From Flavobacterium luminosum (lineage in GTDB: Bacteria > Bacteroidota > Bacteroidia > Flavobacteriales > Flavobacteriaceae): 64,000 nt of DNA. Shown in pieces: positions 24,110 through 33,615 of this stretch. The notes under the pieces are model-generated. The model saw nothing but the letters and a program-made list of their open reading frames with translations, had not been told where the DNA came from and did not search any database. How positions within the stretch are numbered: the first letter of the stretch is position 1; each line of letters begins with the position of its first letter. A program made the translations under genes and the position numbers. The DNA is taken from the NCBI RefSeq assembly GCF_023635005.1, contig NZ_JAMLJM010000002.1, positions 310,001 to 374,000 of the forward strand, in the 5' to 3' direction.

Positions 24110-24541
24110 ATGAGAGTTTTTTTAGTAATGATAGCATTAGGATTTTCCGTAATGTTACAAGCGCAAAAGGTTGAAGTGGAGAATACGATTAAACAATTTT
24201 TCACAGGTTTTCATGCGAAAGACACTGTCAAAATTAAATCGATTTGTGATGAAACTATGATGTTACAGTCTATTTTAGAAAATAAAACAGAGTCTAAATT
24301 GAAACAGGAAAAAAGTACTGATTTCTTTAAATCTATTGCTAAAATTCCAAATGAAGTACGTTTTGAAGAAAAAATCTTAAGCTACAAGATAAAAATTGAT
24401 GGAGCTATGGCTCATGCCTGGACACCATATGAATTTTATTTAAACGGAAAACTTAGTCACAAAGGGGTTAATTCTTTTACTCTTTTCAAGACAGCACAAG
24501 GATGGAAGATTGTTCATATTATTGATACCAGAAGAAAATAG
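24110..24541 (+). CDS. Secreted NTF2-like (SnoaL/DUF4440-like) protein
   Basis: A 143-residue protein with a signal peptide (MRVFLVMIALGFSVMLQAQ, cleavage after about residue 18) and a mature NTF2-like fold: helix VENTIKQFFTGFHAKDTVKI, then beta strands including MAHAWTPYEFYLNGKLSHKG and the terminal GWKIVHIIDTRR typical of such cone-shaped domains. The function is unknown; the family includes ligand-binding and enzyme variants, but no catalytic residues are evident. A TTG immediately before the ATG could also be read as start; ATG 24110 is preferred. The gene is convergent with the DUF2809 gene, with only 4 bp between the stop codons. Confidence 0.85.
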   Translation: MRVFLVMIALGFSVMLQAQKVEVENTIKQFFTGFHAKDTVKIKSICDETMMLQSILENKTESKLKQEKSTDFFKSIAKIPNEVRFEEKILSYKIKIDGAMAHAWTPYEFYLNGKLSHKGVNSFTLFKTAQGWKIVHIIDTRRK

Positions 24542-24545
24542 TTTT

Positions 24546-24854
24546 TTACTTACTGAAGAAATTGTTCTGGTGAATTATAAACGATAGACTACTGCCAATA
24601 GTATAATAAATCAGGTCACTCCACAAAAAGCCTTCCCCTAATAAGTAATGACCTATCGTGGTTCCTCTAAAAGTTACAAGCCAAGATAAATCGCAAATTT
24701 GTTGTATCTCGATTAAATAGCAAATAACTAAACTAATTCCTAAAATAGTTAAGGATTTTGTTTTGGGAAACAACAAGCACACTATAAAGTATACCATCGA
24801 AGCATATAAAATATCACCAAAAAACAAAGGAATAAACTCAAATTGACGAGACAA
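24546..24854 (-). CDS. DUF2809-like membrane protein with unclear start codon
   Basis: From TTG 24854 the protein has 102 residues. Membrane helices are at GDILYASMVYFIVCLLF, SLTILGISLVICYLIEIQQI, GHYLLGEGFLWSDLIYY and the C-terminal segment, as in DUF2809. The open frame extends upstream 24 more codons to 24926 without any ATG, GTG or TTG, and the extension encodes a hydrophobic helix (YLVTTCYIIILGI) that belongs to the domain in relatives. That points to a start further upstream, yet the only candidates are ATA at 24914 and ATT at 24899. The frame begins immediately after, and in phase with, the TAA of sdaA. Either the start is non-standard, TTG gives a truncated product, or the gene is decayed. 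Confidence 0.65.
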   Translation of the reverse strand: MSRQFEFIPLFFGDILYASMVYFIVCLLFPKTKSLTILGISLVICYLIEIQQICDLSWLVTFRGTTIGHYLLGEGFLWSDLIYYTIGSSLSFIIHQNNFFSK

Positions 24855-24926
24855 TATCCCTAGGATGATGATGTAACAAGTAGTGACAAGATATGTAATG
24901 CGTTGCTTTTCTATAGTAAATCGAAA

Positions 24927-26357
24927 TTAACAATCGGCAACATTAACCGCTACAGCTAGGCCTCCTTCAGAAGTTTCTTTGTATTTATTATTCATATCCT
25001 TTGCTGTTTCCCACATGGTATTGATAACTTTGTCTAATGGTACTTTAGCATTTTTAGGATCGGTTTCTAAAGCTAATTCAGCAGCATTGATGGCTTTAAT
25101 AGCTCCCATAGTATTTCTTTCAATACACGGAATTTGAACTAAACCACCAATAGGATCGCACGTTAAACCTAAATGATGTTCCATGGCTATTTCTGAAGCC
25201 ATTAAAACTTGTTCAGGTGTTCCGCCCATAAGTTCACACAATGCACCGGCAGCCATTGCAGAGGAAACACCAATTTCTGCTTGACAGCCACCCATAGCAG
25301 CTGAAATCGTGGCTCCTTTTTTGAAAATACTTCCAATTTCTCCAGCAACCATTAAGAATTGTTTTACCTGTTCTTCGTTAGCCTGATGGTTTTCAATTAC
25401 CATATAATACATTAAAACAGCTGGTATAACTCCCGCACTTCCATTGGTAGGAGCGGTAACTACTCTTCCTAAAGAGGCATTAACTTCATTAACAGCTAAA
25501 GCAAAACAACTTACCCATTTTAATATTTGCCGGAATTTTACTTCGGTTTTACGTATGGTTTCTAGCCATTCTTGTGGTGTAGAATAATTGGCCAAACCGA
25601 TTAAATTCTGATGCATATCAAAAGCTCTTCGGCGGACATTTAATCCACCAGGAAGAATTCCTTCGCTATGACAACCTATGTACATGCACTCTAGCATGGT
25701 ATTCCAGATGCGGAGCAATTCACGGTGAATTTCCTCTTCGGAACGCATCGATTTCTCATTATCGTAAACAATTTCAGATATTTTTCGATTTTGTTTTTGA
25801 CAATAATCTAATAATTCAGAGGCGTAATTTATAGGATATGGGAAAGCACATTGAATAGTGTTTTCACTGGTTTGGACATTATCTTTCTCTTCTTTAACAA
25901 CAAAACCACCACCGATGGAATAAAACGTTGATTGGTAATTACTGTCATCCTTCAAAAAGGCAGTAAATGTCATTCCGTTGGCGTGAAAAGGAAGAAAATT
26001 TTTATTGAAAACGATGTCTCGCTCTATTTGAAAATCAATTAAAAAGGAATTATTAAGATTTAATTGATGGTTGTTACGAATATCTTTTATGATACCGTCT
26101 ATATCTTGTACCGGAATGTATTCAGGATCCTGACCGCTAAGACCTAACATAACGGCTAAATCTGTGGCGTGTCCTATTCCAGTTAATGACAATGAACCGT
26201 ATAAATCTACTTTGATTTGTGAGATTTCTGAAAGAATGTTTTTTTCTTGTAGCTCTTTTAAAAATCGTTCAGCAGCACGCCAAGGACCAAGGGTATGAGA
26301 ACTTGAAGGGCCTACACCAATCTTTAACATGTCAAAAATTGAAATACATTCTTCCAT
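24927..26357 (-). CDS. sdaA: L-serine ammonia-lyase (iron-sulfur, single chain)
   Basis: A 476-residue [4Fe-4S] serine dehydratase that converts L-serine to pyruvate and ammonia. The beta domain (about residues 1-160) begins with [20 protein letters not shown], the SSSHT motif typical of the family. The alpha domain (about 190-476) carries [17 protein letters not shown], cluster-ligand cysteines in [19 protein letters not shown], and the C-terminal Cys in VNVADC, which in the B. pneumophila-type structures folds back towards the active site. Full length and intact. The downstream DUF2809 frame follows the TAA without a gap and in the same phase. A -7 element is at 26382-26389. Confidence 0.95.
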   Translation of the reverse strand: MEECISIFDMLKIGVGPSSSHTLGPWRAAERFLKELQEKNILSEISQIKVDLYGSLSLTGIGHATDLAVMLGLSGQDPEYIPVQDIDGIIKDIRNNHQLNLNNSFLIDFQIERDIVFNKNFLPFHANGMTFTAFLKDDSNYQSTFYSIGGGFVVKEEKDNVQTSENTIQCAFPYPINYASELLDYCQKQNRKISEIVYDNEKSMRSEEEIHRELLRIWNTMLECMYIGCHSEGILPGGLNVRRRAFDMHQNLIGLANYSTPQEWLETIRKTEVKFRQILKWVSCFALAVNEVNASLGRVVTAPTNGSAGVIPAVLMYYMVIENHQANEEQVKQFLMVAGEIGSIFKKGATISAAMGGCQAEIGVSSAMAAGALCELMGGTPEQVLMASEIAMEHHLGLTCDPIGGLVQIPCIERNTMGAIKAINAAELALETDPKNAKVPLDKVINTMWETAKDMNNKYKETSEGGLAVAVNVADC

Positions 26358-26381
26358 AATATAATTATTGATTTATACTTG

Positions 26382-26389
26382 CAAAGATA
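26382..26389 (-). promoter_or_regulatory. -7 element for sdaA
   Basis: TATCTTTG on the minus strand matches TAnnTTTG, 24 bp upstream of the ATG. A TTG lies about 15 bp further upstream, slightly close to the element. Confidence 0.45.
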
Positions 26390-26440
26390 ACCGCTATAAT
26401 CAAACAAAAAAGAGATAATTTTTTAAAAAACACCAATAGA

Positions 26441-27466
26441 TTAGTTCAATATCGTGTTGATGTATTTAATAATTTCATCATTAGGCGTTTGAGTGGTATT
26501 AAATCCTATATTATGATTTCCGTAGGGTTCATAAACTGCCATATTGTTGAATTGAAACAACCCAATAGTAGGGGATAGGGAAGCACTAGCGAGATGCATA
26601 ATACCACTATCGGCACCAATGAAAACATCACAATTAGATATAAAACTAGCAATTTCTCGGACATCTTTACTGTAGAATGATGGAATGGTAAAATTCAATT
26701 GAGAAATATTTTCAACTGGAAGCACTTCGATAATGTTATAGTCAGGAAATGCTTGTTTCAATTCTTGATAGAAGGTTTCCCACCATTCTATGCAATAACA
26801 TTTTTGACCGGTAGCATAAGTGAAAACTGCAATTGTCTTGTGATCATTCTGGATTAAATCTTTCAATAATTGCTTTCCTTTATTTTTTTCAGTGTCATTT
26901 AATTTTAAATCCAATAAAGGAATATTTTCAAATGAAATTTTATTTAATATAGACCTAATATCGTAAATTGGTTTTTTAGCAATATGTTTATAGCCAAGGA
27001 ATTGAGCTTGTAAGGATTCGTTATTCTCACTGAAAATTCGGTATTTGGCATTAGAAAATTTAGTGGCTAATTTTCCAGAAGAAGAACCTGGAGTGACATT
27101 GATAGCAATATCATACGAATTAGTAATCAATTTCATCCAACCTTTTACATATTTAAAAAATTCTTTGAAATGCTTTTTCGGTAAGGTGATTACATCGTCT
27201 ACATTGGTATAATTTTCAAATAAAATCGGTCCTAATCCTCCTTTTAAAAACAAATCTACTTTACTGTTGGGGAATAGAGACTCTAATTCCTGAACTAAAG
27301 GAGTGATTAATAACTGATTTCCTAATCGGTGATTAGGTCTAATCACAATAATTTTACGGATTTTCTGAGGATCAATAGTTTCAAAACTTTTATAATTTGT
27401 TTTTCCAATATTCTTAGTCAATCCCTTTGTGATTTTTCTTCTGTAGTTATTTATTTTTTTTAACAT
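26441..27466 (-). CDS. Glycosyltransferase family 9 (heptosyltransferase-like)
   Basis: A 341-residue GT-B glycosyltransferase of family 9, the group of LPS heptosyltransferases. The N-terminal motif IRPNHRLGNQLLITPLVQEL and the C-terminal donor-site motif CDVFIGADSGIMHLASA are both clear. It would add a sugar to a lipid A core or another envelope glycan on the cytoplasmic face of the inner membrane. No other LPS genes are adjacent: upstream is an EamA transporter (42 bp) and downstream sdaA. The donor cannot be inferred; Bacteroidota often lack heptose, so another sugar is possible. Confidence 0.9.
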   Translation of the reverse strand: MLKKINNYRRKITKGLTKNIGKTNYKSFETIDPQKIRKIIVIRPNHRLGNQLLITPLVQELESLFPNSKVDLFLKGGLGPILFENYTNVDDVITLPKKHFKEFFKYVKGWMKLITNSYDIAINVTPGSSSGKLATKFSNAKYRIFSENNESLQAQFLGYKHIAKKPIYDIRSILNKISFENIPLLDLKLNDTEKNKGKQLLKDLIQNDHKTIAVFTYATGQKCYCIEWWETFYQELKQAFPDYNIIEVLPVENISQLNFTIPSFYSKDVREIASFISNCDVFIGADSGIMHLASASLSPTIGLFQFNNMAVYEPYGNHNIGFNTTQTPNDEIIKYINTILN

Positions 27467-27508
27467 TTAGTTTAGAATTTAGTTTGCTAAAATAGTTTTT
27501 TTATGTAA

Positions 27509-28372
27509 TTATTTCAATTGTGAATAGGAAATAAATCCAATAGCTAAAAGAGAAAGTAAAATTCCTAAATAATTCCATCGATTTACTTTTTCTTTAAAAA
27601 CCATAATTCCAACTAAACTACCTAAAACAATTACCCCCATGTTCATACTTGCAAAAACCGTCGACGGATTGCTAGACAAGGCTTGATGCGCTTTAATGTA
27701 AAGTGAAATATTTCCAAAATTGAGTATTCCTACTCCAATGCCCCATAGAATATTGATAGGATTAAAAGATTCTTTGCCTTTGATTAAATAATAAATCGAA
27801 ATAATTAAAGAAACGAATAAGGCTCCCGGGAACACTAAAAAGAGCACTTCTGTAAACTGTAATTCCTGTAAAGAAGCTACTTTTTTAAATAGGATATCAA
27901 TAACACCAAAGCCTAATAAAACAAGAGGTAAAAAGTGCCATTTGTTATTTTTGGTCAATTCAGCATCATTTTTTCTGTAAAAAGTTAGAAAAATCGCTAC
28001 GAAAGCGAGTAGTATTCCAATCCATTTATAGATGCCAAAGATTTCTTTCGCGATAAAAAAAGAAAACAAAAGTGATAAGAACAAGGACATTCGTTGGGCG
28101 ATATCTGTTTTTACAATGCCACTATATTTGATTGCTTTAGCTTGGAACACAAAAATTACAGGAAGTAAAATGCTCAAGGCTATAATAATACTAGAAGTGG
28201 AAGAACTTAATTGCGTTTTTAATTGGGGTTGATACATCAGTTGAGTTAAACCCCAAGCGATGATATAGTTAATGCTAATAATTTGGTAAAAGCTATAGTG
28301 TTTCTTTTTTGCTAATTTCAAAAGAATTCCAACGGAAACACTGCAAATAACACTAAGTACAACGTATAGCAT
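27509..28372 (-). CDS. EamA/DMT family transporter
   Basis: A 287-residue integral membrane protein with about ten hydrophobic helices arranged as two EamA repeats (residues about 1-135 and 145-287), for example LYVVLSVICSVSVGILL at the start and YLGILLSLLAIGFISYSQ at the end. The conserved C-terminal signature MGVIVLGSLVGIMVFKEKVN resembles drug/metabolite transporters. The substrate is unknown. The next gene on the same strand, a family 9 glycosyltransferase, begins 42 bp later, so the two may be cotranscribed; a transporter for a sugar or lipid precursor is possible but unproven. Confidence 0.87.
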   Translation of the reverse strand: MLYVVLSVICSVSVGILLKLAKKKHYSFYQIISINYIIAWGLTQLMYQPQLKTQLSSSTSSIIIALSILLPVIFVFQAKAIKYSGIVKTDIAQRMSLFLSLLFSFFIAKEIFGIYKWIGILLAFVAIFLTFYRKNDAELTKNNKWHFLPLVLLGFGVIDILFKKVASLQELQFTEVLFLVFPGALFVSLIISIYYLIKGKESFNPINILWGIGVGILNFGNISLYIKAHQALSSNPSTVFASMNMGVIVLGSLVGIMVFKEKVNRWNYLGILLSLLAIGFISYSQLK

Positions 28373-28395
28373 AATTATTTTTTATGCAATGATAC

Positions 28396-28421
28396 AAAAA
28401 AAGCCCTGATTTCTCAGAGCT
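28396..28421 (-). terminator. Terminator after purL
   Basis: On the minus strand the stem AGCTCTGA / TCAGGGCT, with one G-U pair and a 4-nt loop, is followed by seven T. It lies 12 bp past the purL stop. Confidence 0.75.
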
Positions 28422-28432
28422 CTTTGTTTGGA

Positions 28433-31400
28433 TTATTTTTGATTTTCGATCCATTTTCTAGCATTCACAAAAGCTTCAATCCATGGAGAAACCTCGTCTT
28501 TTTCTTCTCTTTCTGGGTAATACGCCCAGTTCCATGGAAAAATAGAACGCTCAATGTGTGGCATCATCACTAAATGTCTTCCAGTAGTATCGCATAGCAT
28601 AGCGGTGTTAAAATCAGAACCATTTGGATTGGCAGGATAACCTTCGTAAGCATATTTACCTACAATATTGTATTTTTCTTCAGCATAAGGCAATTTAAAT
28701 TTACCCTCACCATGTGAAATCCAAACCCCAAGTGTTAATCCTTCTAAAGAAGATAACATCACCGAGTTATTCTTTTGGATTTTAACTGATGTAAACCCAC
28801 TTTCGTGTTTGTTTGAGGTATTGTGATGCATTTTGCCATGTATTTCGTGTTCAGGATTAATTAATTCTAATTCCATAAACAATTGGCATCCATTACAAAT
28901 ACCAACAGATAATGTATCTTTTCTATTAAAGAAGTTTTTTAAAGCAGTATTTGCTTTTTCATTGTAAAGGAACGCACCGGCCCATCCTTTTGCAGATCCT
29001 AAAACATCTGAATTAGAGAATCCACCCACGGCTCCGATAAACTGAATATCTTCAAGCGTTTCACGACCCGAAATTAAATCGGTCATGTGTACGTCTTTAA
29101 CATCAAATCCTGCCAAATACATTGCATTAGCCATTTCACGTTCAGAATTACTTCCTTTTTCACGAATAATCGCTGCTTTTGGTCTTGAACCAACAGGAGC
29201 AATGTCACCCTGAGCTTGACGAAGGGTTCCATCAAAACTACTAGGGAAAACAAATTCTAAAGGTTGGTTTTTGTAGTTCGCATAACGCGCTTCTGCCATA
29301 CCATTCTTCGATTGTTTAGTATCTAATAAATACGAAGTTTTAAACCAAGTATCTCTTGATTCTGTAATGGAGAAATTAAAGTTGTCATTTCCGTTTTTAA
29401 TAGCAATGAAATCGCCTTCTAATACTGAACCAATTTTGAATATTTCAATGCCATTAGCTTTGAAAGTTGCTTCCACATCTTCATTCGCTTGGAAAACAAC
29501 TGCAATATTTTCGTTGAATAAGGTTTTTACGGTATCTGATTCACCTAATACAGATAAATCATAAGCAGCGCCAACGCCCACTTCAGCAAACGATAATTCT
29601 AATAAAGTTGTGATTAAACCGCCACTTCCAATATCGTGTCCAGCTTTGATTTTACGATCTTTGATTAATTCTTGTAAGGTGTTAAAGGCTTTTTTAAAAT
29701 AAGTAGCATCTTTAATCGTTGGTACTTCTGAACCTACTTTGTTTAGAATTTGGTAAAATGAACTACCACCTAATTTGAATCTATCTTGTGATAAGTTTAA
29801 GTAGTAGATATTACCACCATTTCTTTTTAAAACAGGTTCTACAACTTTGGTTATATTAGAACAATTTCCAATAGCCGAAATAATTACTGTTCCTGGAGCA
29901 ATTACTTCATCATTTGGATATTTTTGTTTCATAGATAAGGAATCTTTTCCTGTTGGAATATTGATTCCTAACTCAATTGCAAAATCGGAACATCCTTTCA
30001 CTGCTTGGTATAAACGAGCGTCTTCACCCTCATTTTTACAAGCCCACATCCAATTCGCAGATAAGGAAACAGACTGTAAACCATTTTTAATTGGCGCCCA
30101 AACTAAGTTAGATAAAGCCTCTCCAATTGAATTTCTGGAACCCGCAACAGGGTCAACTAATGCAGAAATAGGCGAGTGCCCAATCGAAGTCGCAATTCCT
30201 TCTTTTCCTTTAAAATCTAATGCCATAACCCCGACATTATTTAAAGGAAGTTGTAATGGACCTGCACACTGTTGTTTTGCCACGCGTCCGCCTACACAAC
30301 GGTCTACTTTGTTAGTTAACCAATCTTTACAAGCCACCGCTTCTAATTGTAAAACTTGATTTAAATAGGTTGGAATTTCTGAAGTTGTATATTCTGGATT
30401 GGTATAATTACGTTTTATGCTCTTATCGGTCATGATCGTTTTTGGAGAACTTCCAAAGAAATCTTCCAAAGCATAGTCCATTGGTTTTGCGCCTGTGGTT
30501 TTTGATTCAAAAGTAAATCGATGATCATTGGTAACATCTCCAACGGTGTACATAGGTGCACGTTCCCTTTCTGCGATGCGTTGTAAAGTTTCGATATCTT
30601 TTTCACCAATCACTAATCCCATTCTTTCTTGCGATTCGTTACCGATGATTTCTTTAGCTGAAAGGGTAGGGTCACCCACTGGTAATTTATCTAAATCGAT
30701 ATGCCCGCCTGTAGCTTCAACTAATTCAGACAAACAGTTTAAGTGTCCACCAGCTCCGTGATCATGAATAGAAACAATTGGGTTGTTATCGCTTTCTACT
30801 AACCCACGAATAGCATTTGCAGCACGTTTTTGCATTTCAGGATTGGAACGTTGAATCGCATTTAATTCAATTCCTGAACCAAATGCTCCTGTATCAGCAG
30901 AGGATACTGCAGCACCACCCATTCCAATACGATAATTTTCACCACCTAGAATAACAATTTTATCTCCTGCTTTTGGTTCATGCTTTTTAGCTTGATCCAA
31001 TTTGGCATAACCAATTCCACCCGCTTGCATGATTACTTTATCAAAACCTAATTTTCTGGCTTCTTCTTCATGCTCAAAGGTTAAAACGGAACCAGTAATT
31101 AAAGGTTGCCCAAATTTATTTCCAAAATCGGAAGCCCCGTTAGACGCTTTAATTAAAATATCCATTGGTGTTTGGTACAACCATTTTCTTTCTTCCATTC
31201 CTTTTTCCCATGGACGTTCTTCGTTTAATCTTGAATAGGAAGTCATGTAAACGGCTGTTCCTGCTAAGGGTAACGAACCTTGACCACCTGCTAAACGGTC
31301 GCGAATTTCACCACCCGAGCCTGTTGCAGCTCCATTAAAAGGTTCTACTGTGGTAGGGAAATTATGTGTTTCTGCTTTTAAAGAAAGTACCGAATCAAAT

Positions 31401-32110
31401 GCTGATTCTTGATAGAAATCAGGTTTATCCGCACTTTTAGGAGCAAATTGAACTGCTTTCGGACCTTTTACAAAAGCCACATTGTCTTTGTAAGCAGAAA
31501 CAATATCGTTTGGATTCGTTTCTGATGTTTTCTTGATTAACTTGAATAGGGAAGTAGGTTGTTCTTCACCATCAATCACAAAGGTTCCATTGAAAATTTT
31601 ATGTCGGCAATGCTCTGAGTTCGCTTGCGAAAAAGCAAAAATCTCTGAATCAGTTAGTTTTCTGCCAATTTTATTCGATAAATTATGAAGATATTCTACT
31701 TCTTCAGGACTTAAAGCCAAACCTTCTTGTTGGTTGTAAGCGTTAATATCTTCAATTTCTAAAATAGGTTCTGGTTGGATATTGATGGTGTAAATGTCCT
31801 GATTTAATTCCGAATATTTTTGCGATAACATCGGATCAAAATCAGTGAAATCGGCATTTACTTTTTGGAATTCTTCAATACGAATAATTCCTTCAATTCC
31901 CATGTTTTGAGTGATTTCAACAGCATTGGTACTCCACGGAGTAATCATAGCTGCACGAGGTCCAACAAAAAAATCCGTCAATACGGATTTTTCTATTTTA
32001 TGTGCGTGGCCAAAAAGCCAGTTTAATTTGTTGATGTCTTCTGTCGATAAGTCATGTTGCGTTTGTACCGCAAAAACCGTATTGGATTGGTTTCCGAAGA
32101 AATGAATCAT
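28433..32110 (-). CDS. purL: Phosphoribosylformylglycinamidine synthase, single chain
   Basis: A 1225-residue FGAM synthase, which uses glutamine and ATP to amidate FGAR in purine synthesis. The order is an N-terminal PurS-like domain, two AIRS-like synthase halves (KAETHNFPTTVEPFNGAATG, FGQPLITGSVLTFE, then TGKDSLSMKQKYP) and a C-terminal glutaminase (about residues 975-1225) with nucleophile Cys in SVGICNGCQLFME and the His/Glu pair in VMMPHIERSIFP. Size is slightly below E. coli PurL (1295). The linker before the glutaminase contains the peptide TLRQAQGD, encoded by an intergenic-type repeat at 29204-29227. A -7 element and a terminator flank the gene, so it is probably monocistronic. Confidence 0.97.
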   Translation of the reverse strand: MIHFFGNQSNTVFAVQTQHDLSTEDINKLNWLFGHAHKIEKSVLTDFFVGPRAAMITPWSTNAVEITQNMGIEGIIRIEEFQKVNADFTDFDPMLSQKYSELNQDIYTINIQPEPILEIEDINAYNQQEGLALSPEEVEYLHNLSNKIGRKLTDSEIFAFSQANSEHCRHKIFNGTFVIDGEEQPTSLFKLIKKTSETNPNDIVSAYKDNVAFVKGPKAVQFAPKSADKPDFYQESAFDSVLSLKAETHNFPTTVEPFNGAATGSGGEIRDRLAGGQGSLPLAGTAVYMTSYSRLNEERPWEKGMEERKWLYQTPMDILIKASNGASDFGNKFGQPLITGSVLTFEHEEEARKLGFDKVIMQAGGIGYAKLDQAKKHEPKAGDKIVILGGENYRIGMGGAAVSSADTGAFGSGIELNAIQRSNPEMQKRAANAIRGLVESDNNPIVSIHDHGAGGHLNCLSELVEATGGHIDLDKLPVGDPTLSAKEIIGNESQERMGLVIGEKDIETLQRIAERERAPMYTVGDVTNDHRFTFESKTTGAKPMDYALEDFFGSSPKTIMTDKSIKRNYTNPEYTTSEIPTYLNQVLQLEAVACKDWLTNKVDRCVGGRVAKQQCAGPLQLPLNNVGVMALDFKGKEGIATSIGHSPISALVDPVAGSRNSIGEALSNLVWAPIKNGLQSVSLSANWMWACKNEGEDARLYQAVKGCSDFAIELGINIPTGKDSLSMKQKYPNDEVIAPGTVIISAIGNCSNITKVVEPVLKRNGGNIYYLNLSQDRFKLGGSSFYQILNKVGSEVPTIKDATYFKKAFNTLQELIKDRKIKAGHDIGSGGLITTLLELSFAEVGVGAAYDLSVLGESDTVKTLFNENIAVVFQANEDVEATFKANGIEIFKIGSVLEGDFIAIKNGNDNFNFSITESRDTWFKTSYLLDTKQSKNGMAEARYANYKNQPLEFVFPSSFDGTLRQAQGDIAPVGSRPKAAIIREKGSNSEREMANAMYLAGFDVKDVHMTDLISGRETLEDIQFIGAVGGFSNSDVLGSAKGWAGAFLYNEKANTALKNFFNRKDTLSVGICNGCQLFMELELINPEHEIHGKMHHNTSNKHESGFTSVKIQKNNSVMLSSLEGLTLGVWISHGEGKFKLPYAEEKYNIVGKYAYEGYPANPNGSDFNTAMLCDTTGRHLVMMPHIERSIFPWNWAYYPEREEKDEVSPWIEAFVNARKWIENQK
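29204..29227. repeat. Short palindromic repeat copy inside purL
   Basis: The 24-bp sequence, with core CCCTGAGCTTGACGAAGGG, is nearly the widespread intergenic repeat of which one strand reads CCCTTCGACAAGCTCAGGG. Its ends CCCT/AGGG are complementary. Here it lies in the purL coding region in frame and yields residues about 962-969 (TLRQAQGD), between the synthase and glutaminase domains. Confidence 0.65.
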
Positions 32111-32136
32111 GTTGTGTTGTTGTTGTGTTTGTTTTG

Positions 32137-32144
32137 CAAATTTA
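32137..32144 (-). promoter_or_regulatory. -7 element for purL
   Basis: TAAATTTG on the minus strand matches TAnnTTTG, 26 bp upstream of the purL ATG. No PurR-like operator is apparent. Confidence 0.45.
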
Positions 32145-32182
32145 CTATTTCACTTTTGAAATACGAAGCGCTTTTTAAAAAA

Positions 32183-33544
32183 TTATTTACAAGTATTGAT
32201 GGGTAAAATTTCCCAATTGCTTTTATTGAAGTTTGTGCTAGGGATAGCGTTGCTTTTTTTTCGCTTTAGGGTCTCATTTTCCGAGAATATTTTGGCGTCA
32301 TTAAAAGTACCCAAACAATCAATTAATTTGTCATTTAAAAATAAACCAATAGGATCGTTGCCATTAAATTCGAGTTCGGTTGACTCTAATCGTAAGCTAT
32401 TGGAATAGGAACAATTGAGTTGCGATTTTGGATGCAGTATGATTAAACTTTGGTTAGGCGCTAATTTACTTTTGACTTTTAGTCCGTTAGACCAACCACC
32501 TTTGCCATTGGTCTGTTTTTTTATCGTGTAATTTCCTAAATCAATTGACTTCGAAGTTCCATTGGTAATAATCAATGCTTTATTGTTTCCAGAACCTTCA
32601 ATGTAGGCCGAAAAATATACATTCCCAGTCGTATTATTTGGTGTAGCGATGATAGGAGGAGAGGTTTTAGTTTTCTGAATACTTTTGGTATTGGTTTGAT
32701 TTATTGTTGTCTTTTTAGAAGTATTGGTTTTTACCACCGAAGCCTTACCCCAAATTTTCTCTACGAATTCAGGATGATCAATAAATGGGTTTCTATTTCC
32801 TTGTCTTTTATAAATGGCATTATTTCGTTTCTTCTCTCGTTCACTTACTGGATCCATTTTATGCCATTGAAGCAACATATTTTTGAAGGCTTCTGTAAAA
32901 ACTTGATGATTCGTACCGTTGAACATATCATAGTTATAACCAGCAACTTTATTTTCATAGCAGGTCGCAAAATAAAAATACATACGAGCGATATCGCCTT
33001 TGAATTCATTAATAGGTTCAAAAACGATTCCTTTGTATCCGTTTATGGCGCTGGAGCCCAATTTACTTCCATTTTCTGATGTCCATTTAGCCGAAGCCAC
33101 GTTTCCGTGTGGAAAATTACTTCGTTTACCGTTTACTTTTCCGTCCGTAGGAGGAATAAAATGAGCATCGGAAACCATAGGAGCAGCAGAATTGAAAACA
33201 GATTGCGGGATGATATGTTCTCGATTGTAACAGTCGCCTTCAGCAGAATAAATGCCACATTGGTTGGAACCCATCTTAAAAATGTAAGGATCTTTTCCTC
33301 TTGGATTTTCAGAATACATGTCTAAGACAGATTGGTCTTTCTCATAAAAATCATCAATATCAGAAGTTTTATAGGTTTGCCATAATCCACCATAGCCTAA
33401 ATCTTTATGCTTACTGATTATTTTGTGCAGTTGGGTTTTGAGTGTATAACCAGAGCCAGTAGCCGTATTATAATACCCCGCTGGAGCTTGAGAGTTAGCT
33501 AAAAAAAAGCTTAGTAATGTTACTAAGATTAATCTTGGTTTCAT
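32183..33544 (-). CDS. Secreted endonuclease I with C-terminal lamin-tail-like domain
   Basis: A 453-residue secreted nuclease. After a signal peptide (MKPRLILVTLLSFFLANSQA) comes an endonuclease I / NucM-type domain (about residues 20-270) with the catalytic motif CYNREHIIPQSVF and the metal-binding SNFPHGNVA region; RNPFIDHPEFVEKIWG closes it. Residues about 315-435 form a lamin-tail-like beta domain (NKALIITNGTSKSIDLGNY). No T9SS sorting tail is evident at the end (TNFNKSNWEILPINTCK), so it may stay periplasmic or use another route. It degrades extracellular DNA or RNA in related proteins. A second endonuclease I gene lies immediately upstream on the same strand, which suggests tandem duplication. 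Confidence 0.9.
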   Translation of the reverse strand: MKPRLILVTLLSFFLANSQAPAGYYNTATGSGYTLKTQLHKIISKHKDLGYGGLWQTYKTSDIDDFYEKDQSVLDMYSENPRGKDPYIFKMGSNQCGIYSAEGDCYNREHIIPQSVFNSAAPMVSDAHFIPPTDGKVNGKRSNFPHGNVASAKWTSENGSKLGSSAINGYKGIVFEPINEFKGDIARMYFYFATCYENKVAGYNYDMFNGTNHQVFTEAFKNMLLQWHKMDPVSEREKKRNNAIYKRQGNRNPFIDHPEFVEKIWGKASVVKTNTSKKTTINQTNTKSIQKTKTSPPIIATPNNTTGNVYFSAYIEGSGNNKALIITNGTSKSIDLGNYTIKKQTNGKGGWSNGLKVKSKLAPNQSLIILHPKSQLNCSYSNSLRLESTELEFNGNDPIGLFLNDKLIDCLGTFNDAKIFSENETLKRKKSNAIPSTNFNKSNWEILPINTCK

Positions 33545-33583
33545 TAGGTAGTTTAGTTTAGTTCTTGTTGGTTTGAAATTTAT

Positions 33584-33612
33584 GAAAAAAAGCGGTCTCT
33601 ACAGACCGCTTT
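33584..33612 (-). terminator. Terminator after the second endonuclease I gene
   Basis: A 10-bp perfect stem (AAAGCGGTCT / AGACCGCTTT) with a 4-nt loop and a T tract on the minus strand lies 3 bp past the stop codon. Confidence 0.85.
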
Positions 33613-33615
33613 AGA

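Noticed and set aside
29847-30359. 170-codon open frame antisense to purL
   Set aside because: It lies wholly inside the purL coding region, has no promoter and looks like a shadow from codon bias. The same holds for long antisense frames at 32696-33079, 30528-30761 and 14005-14409.
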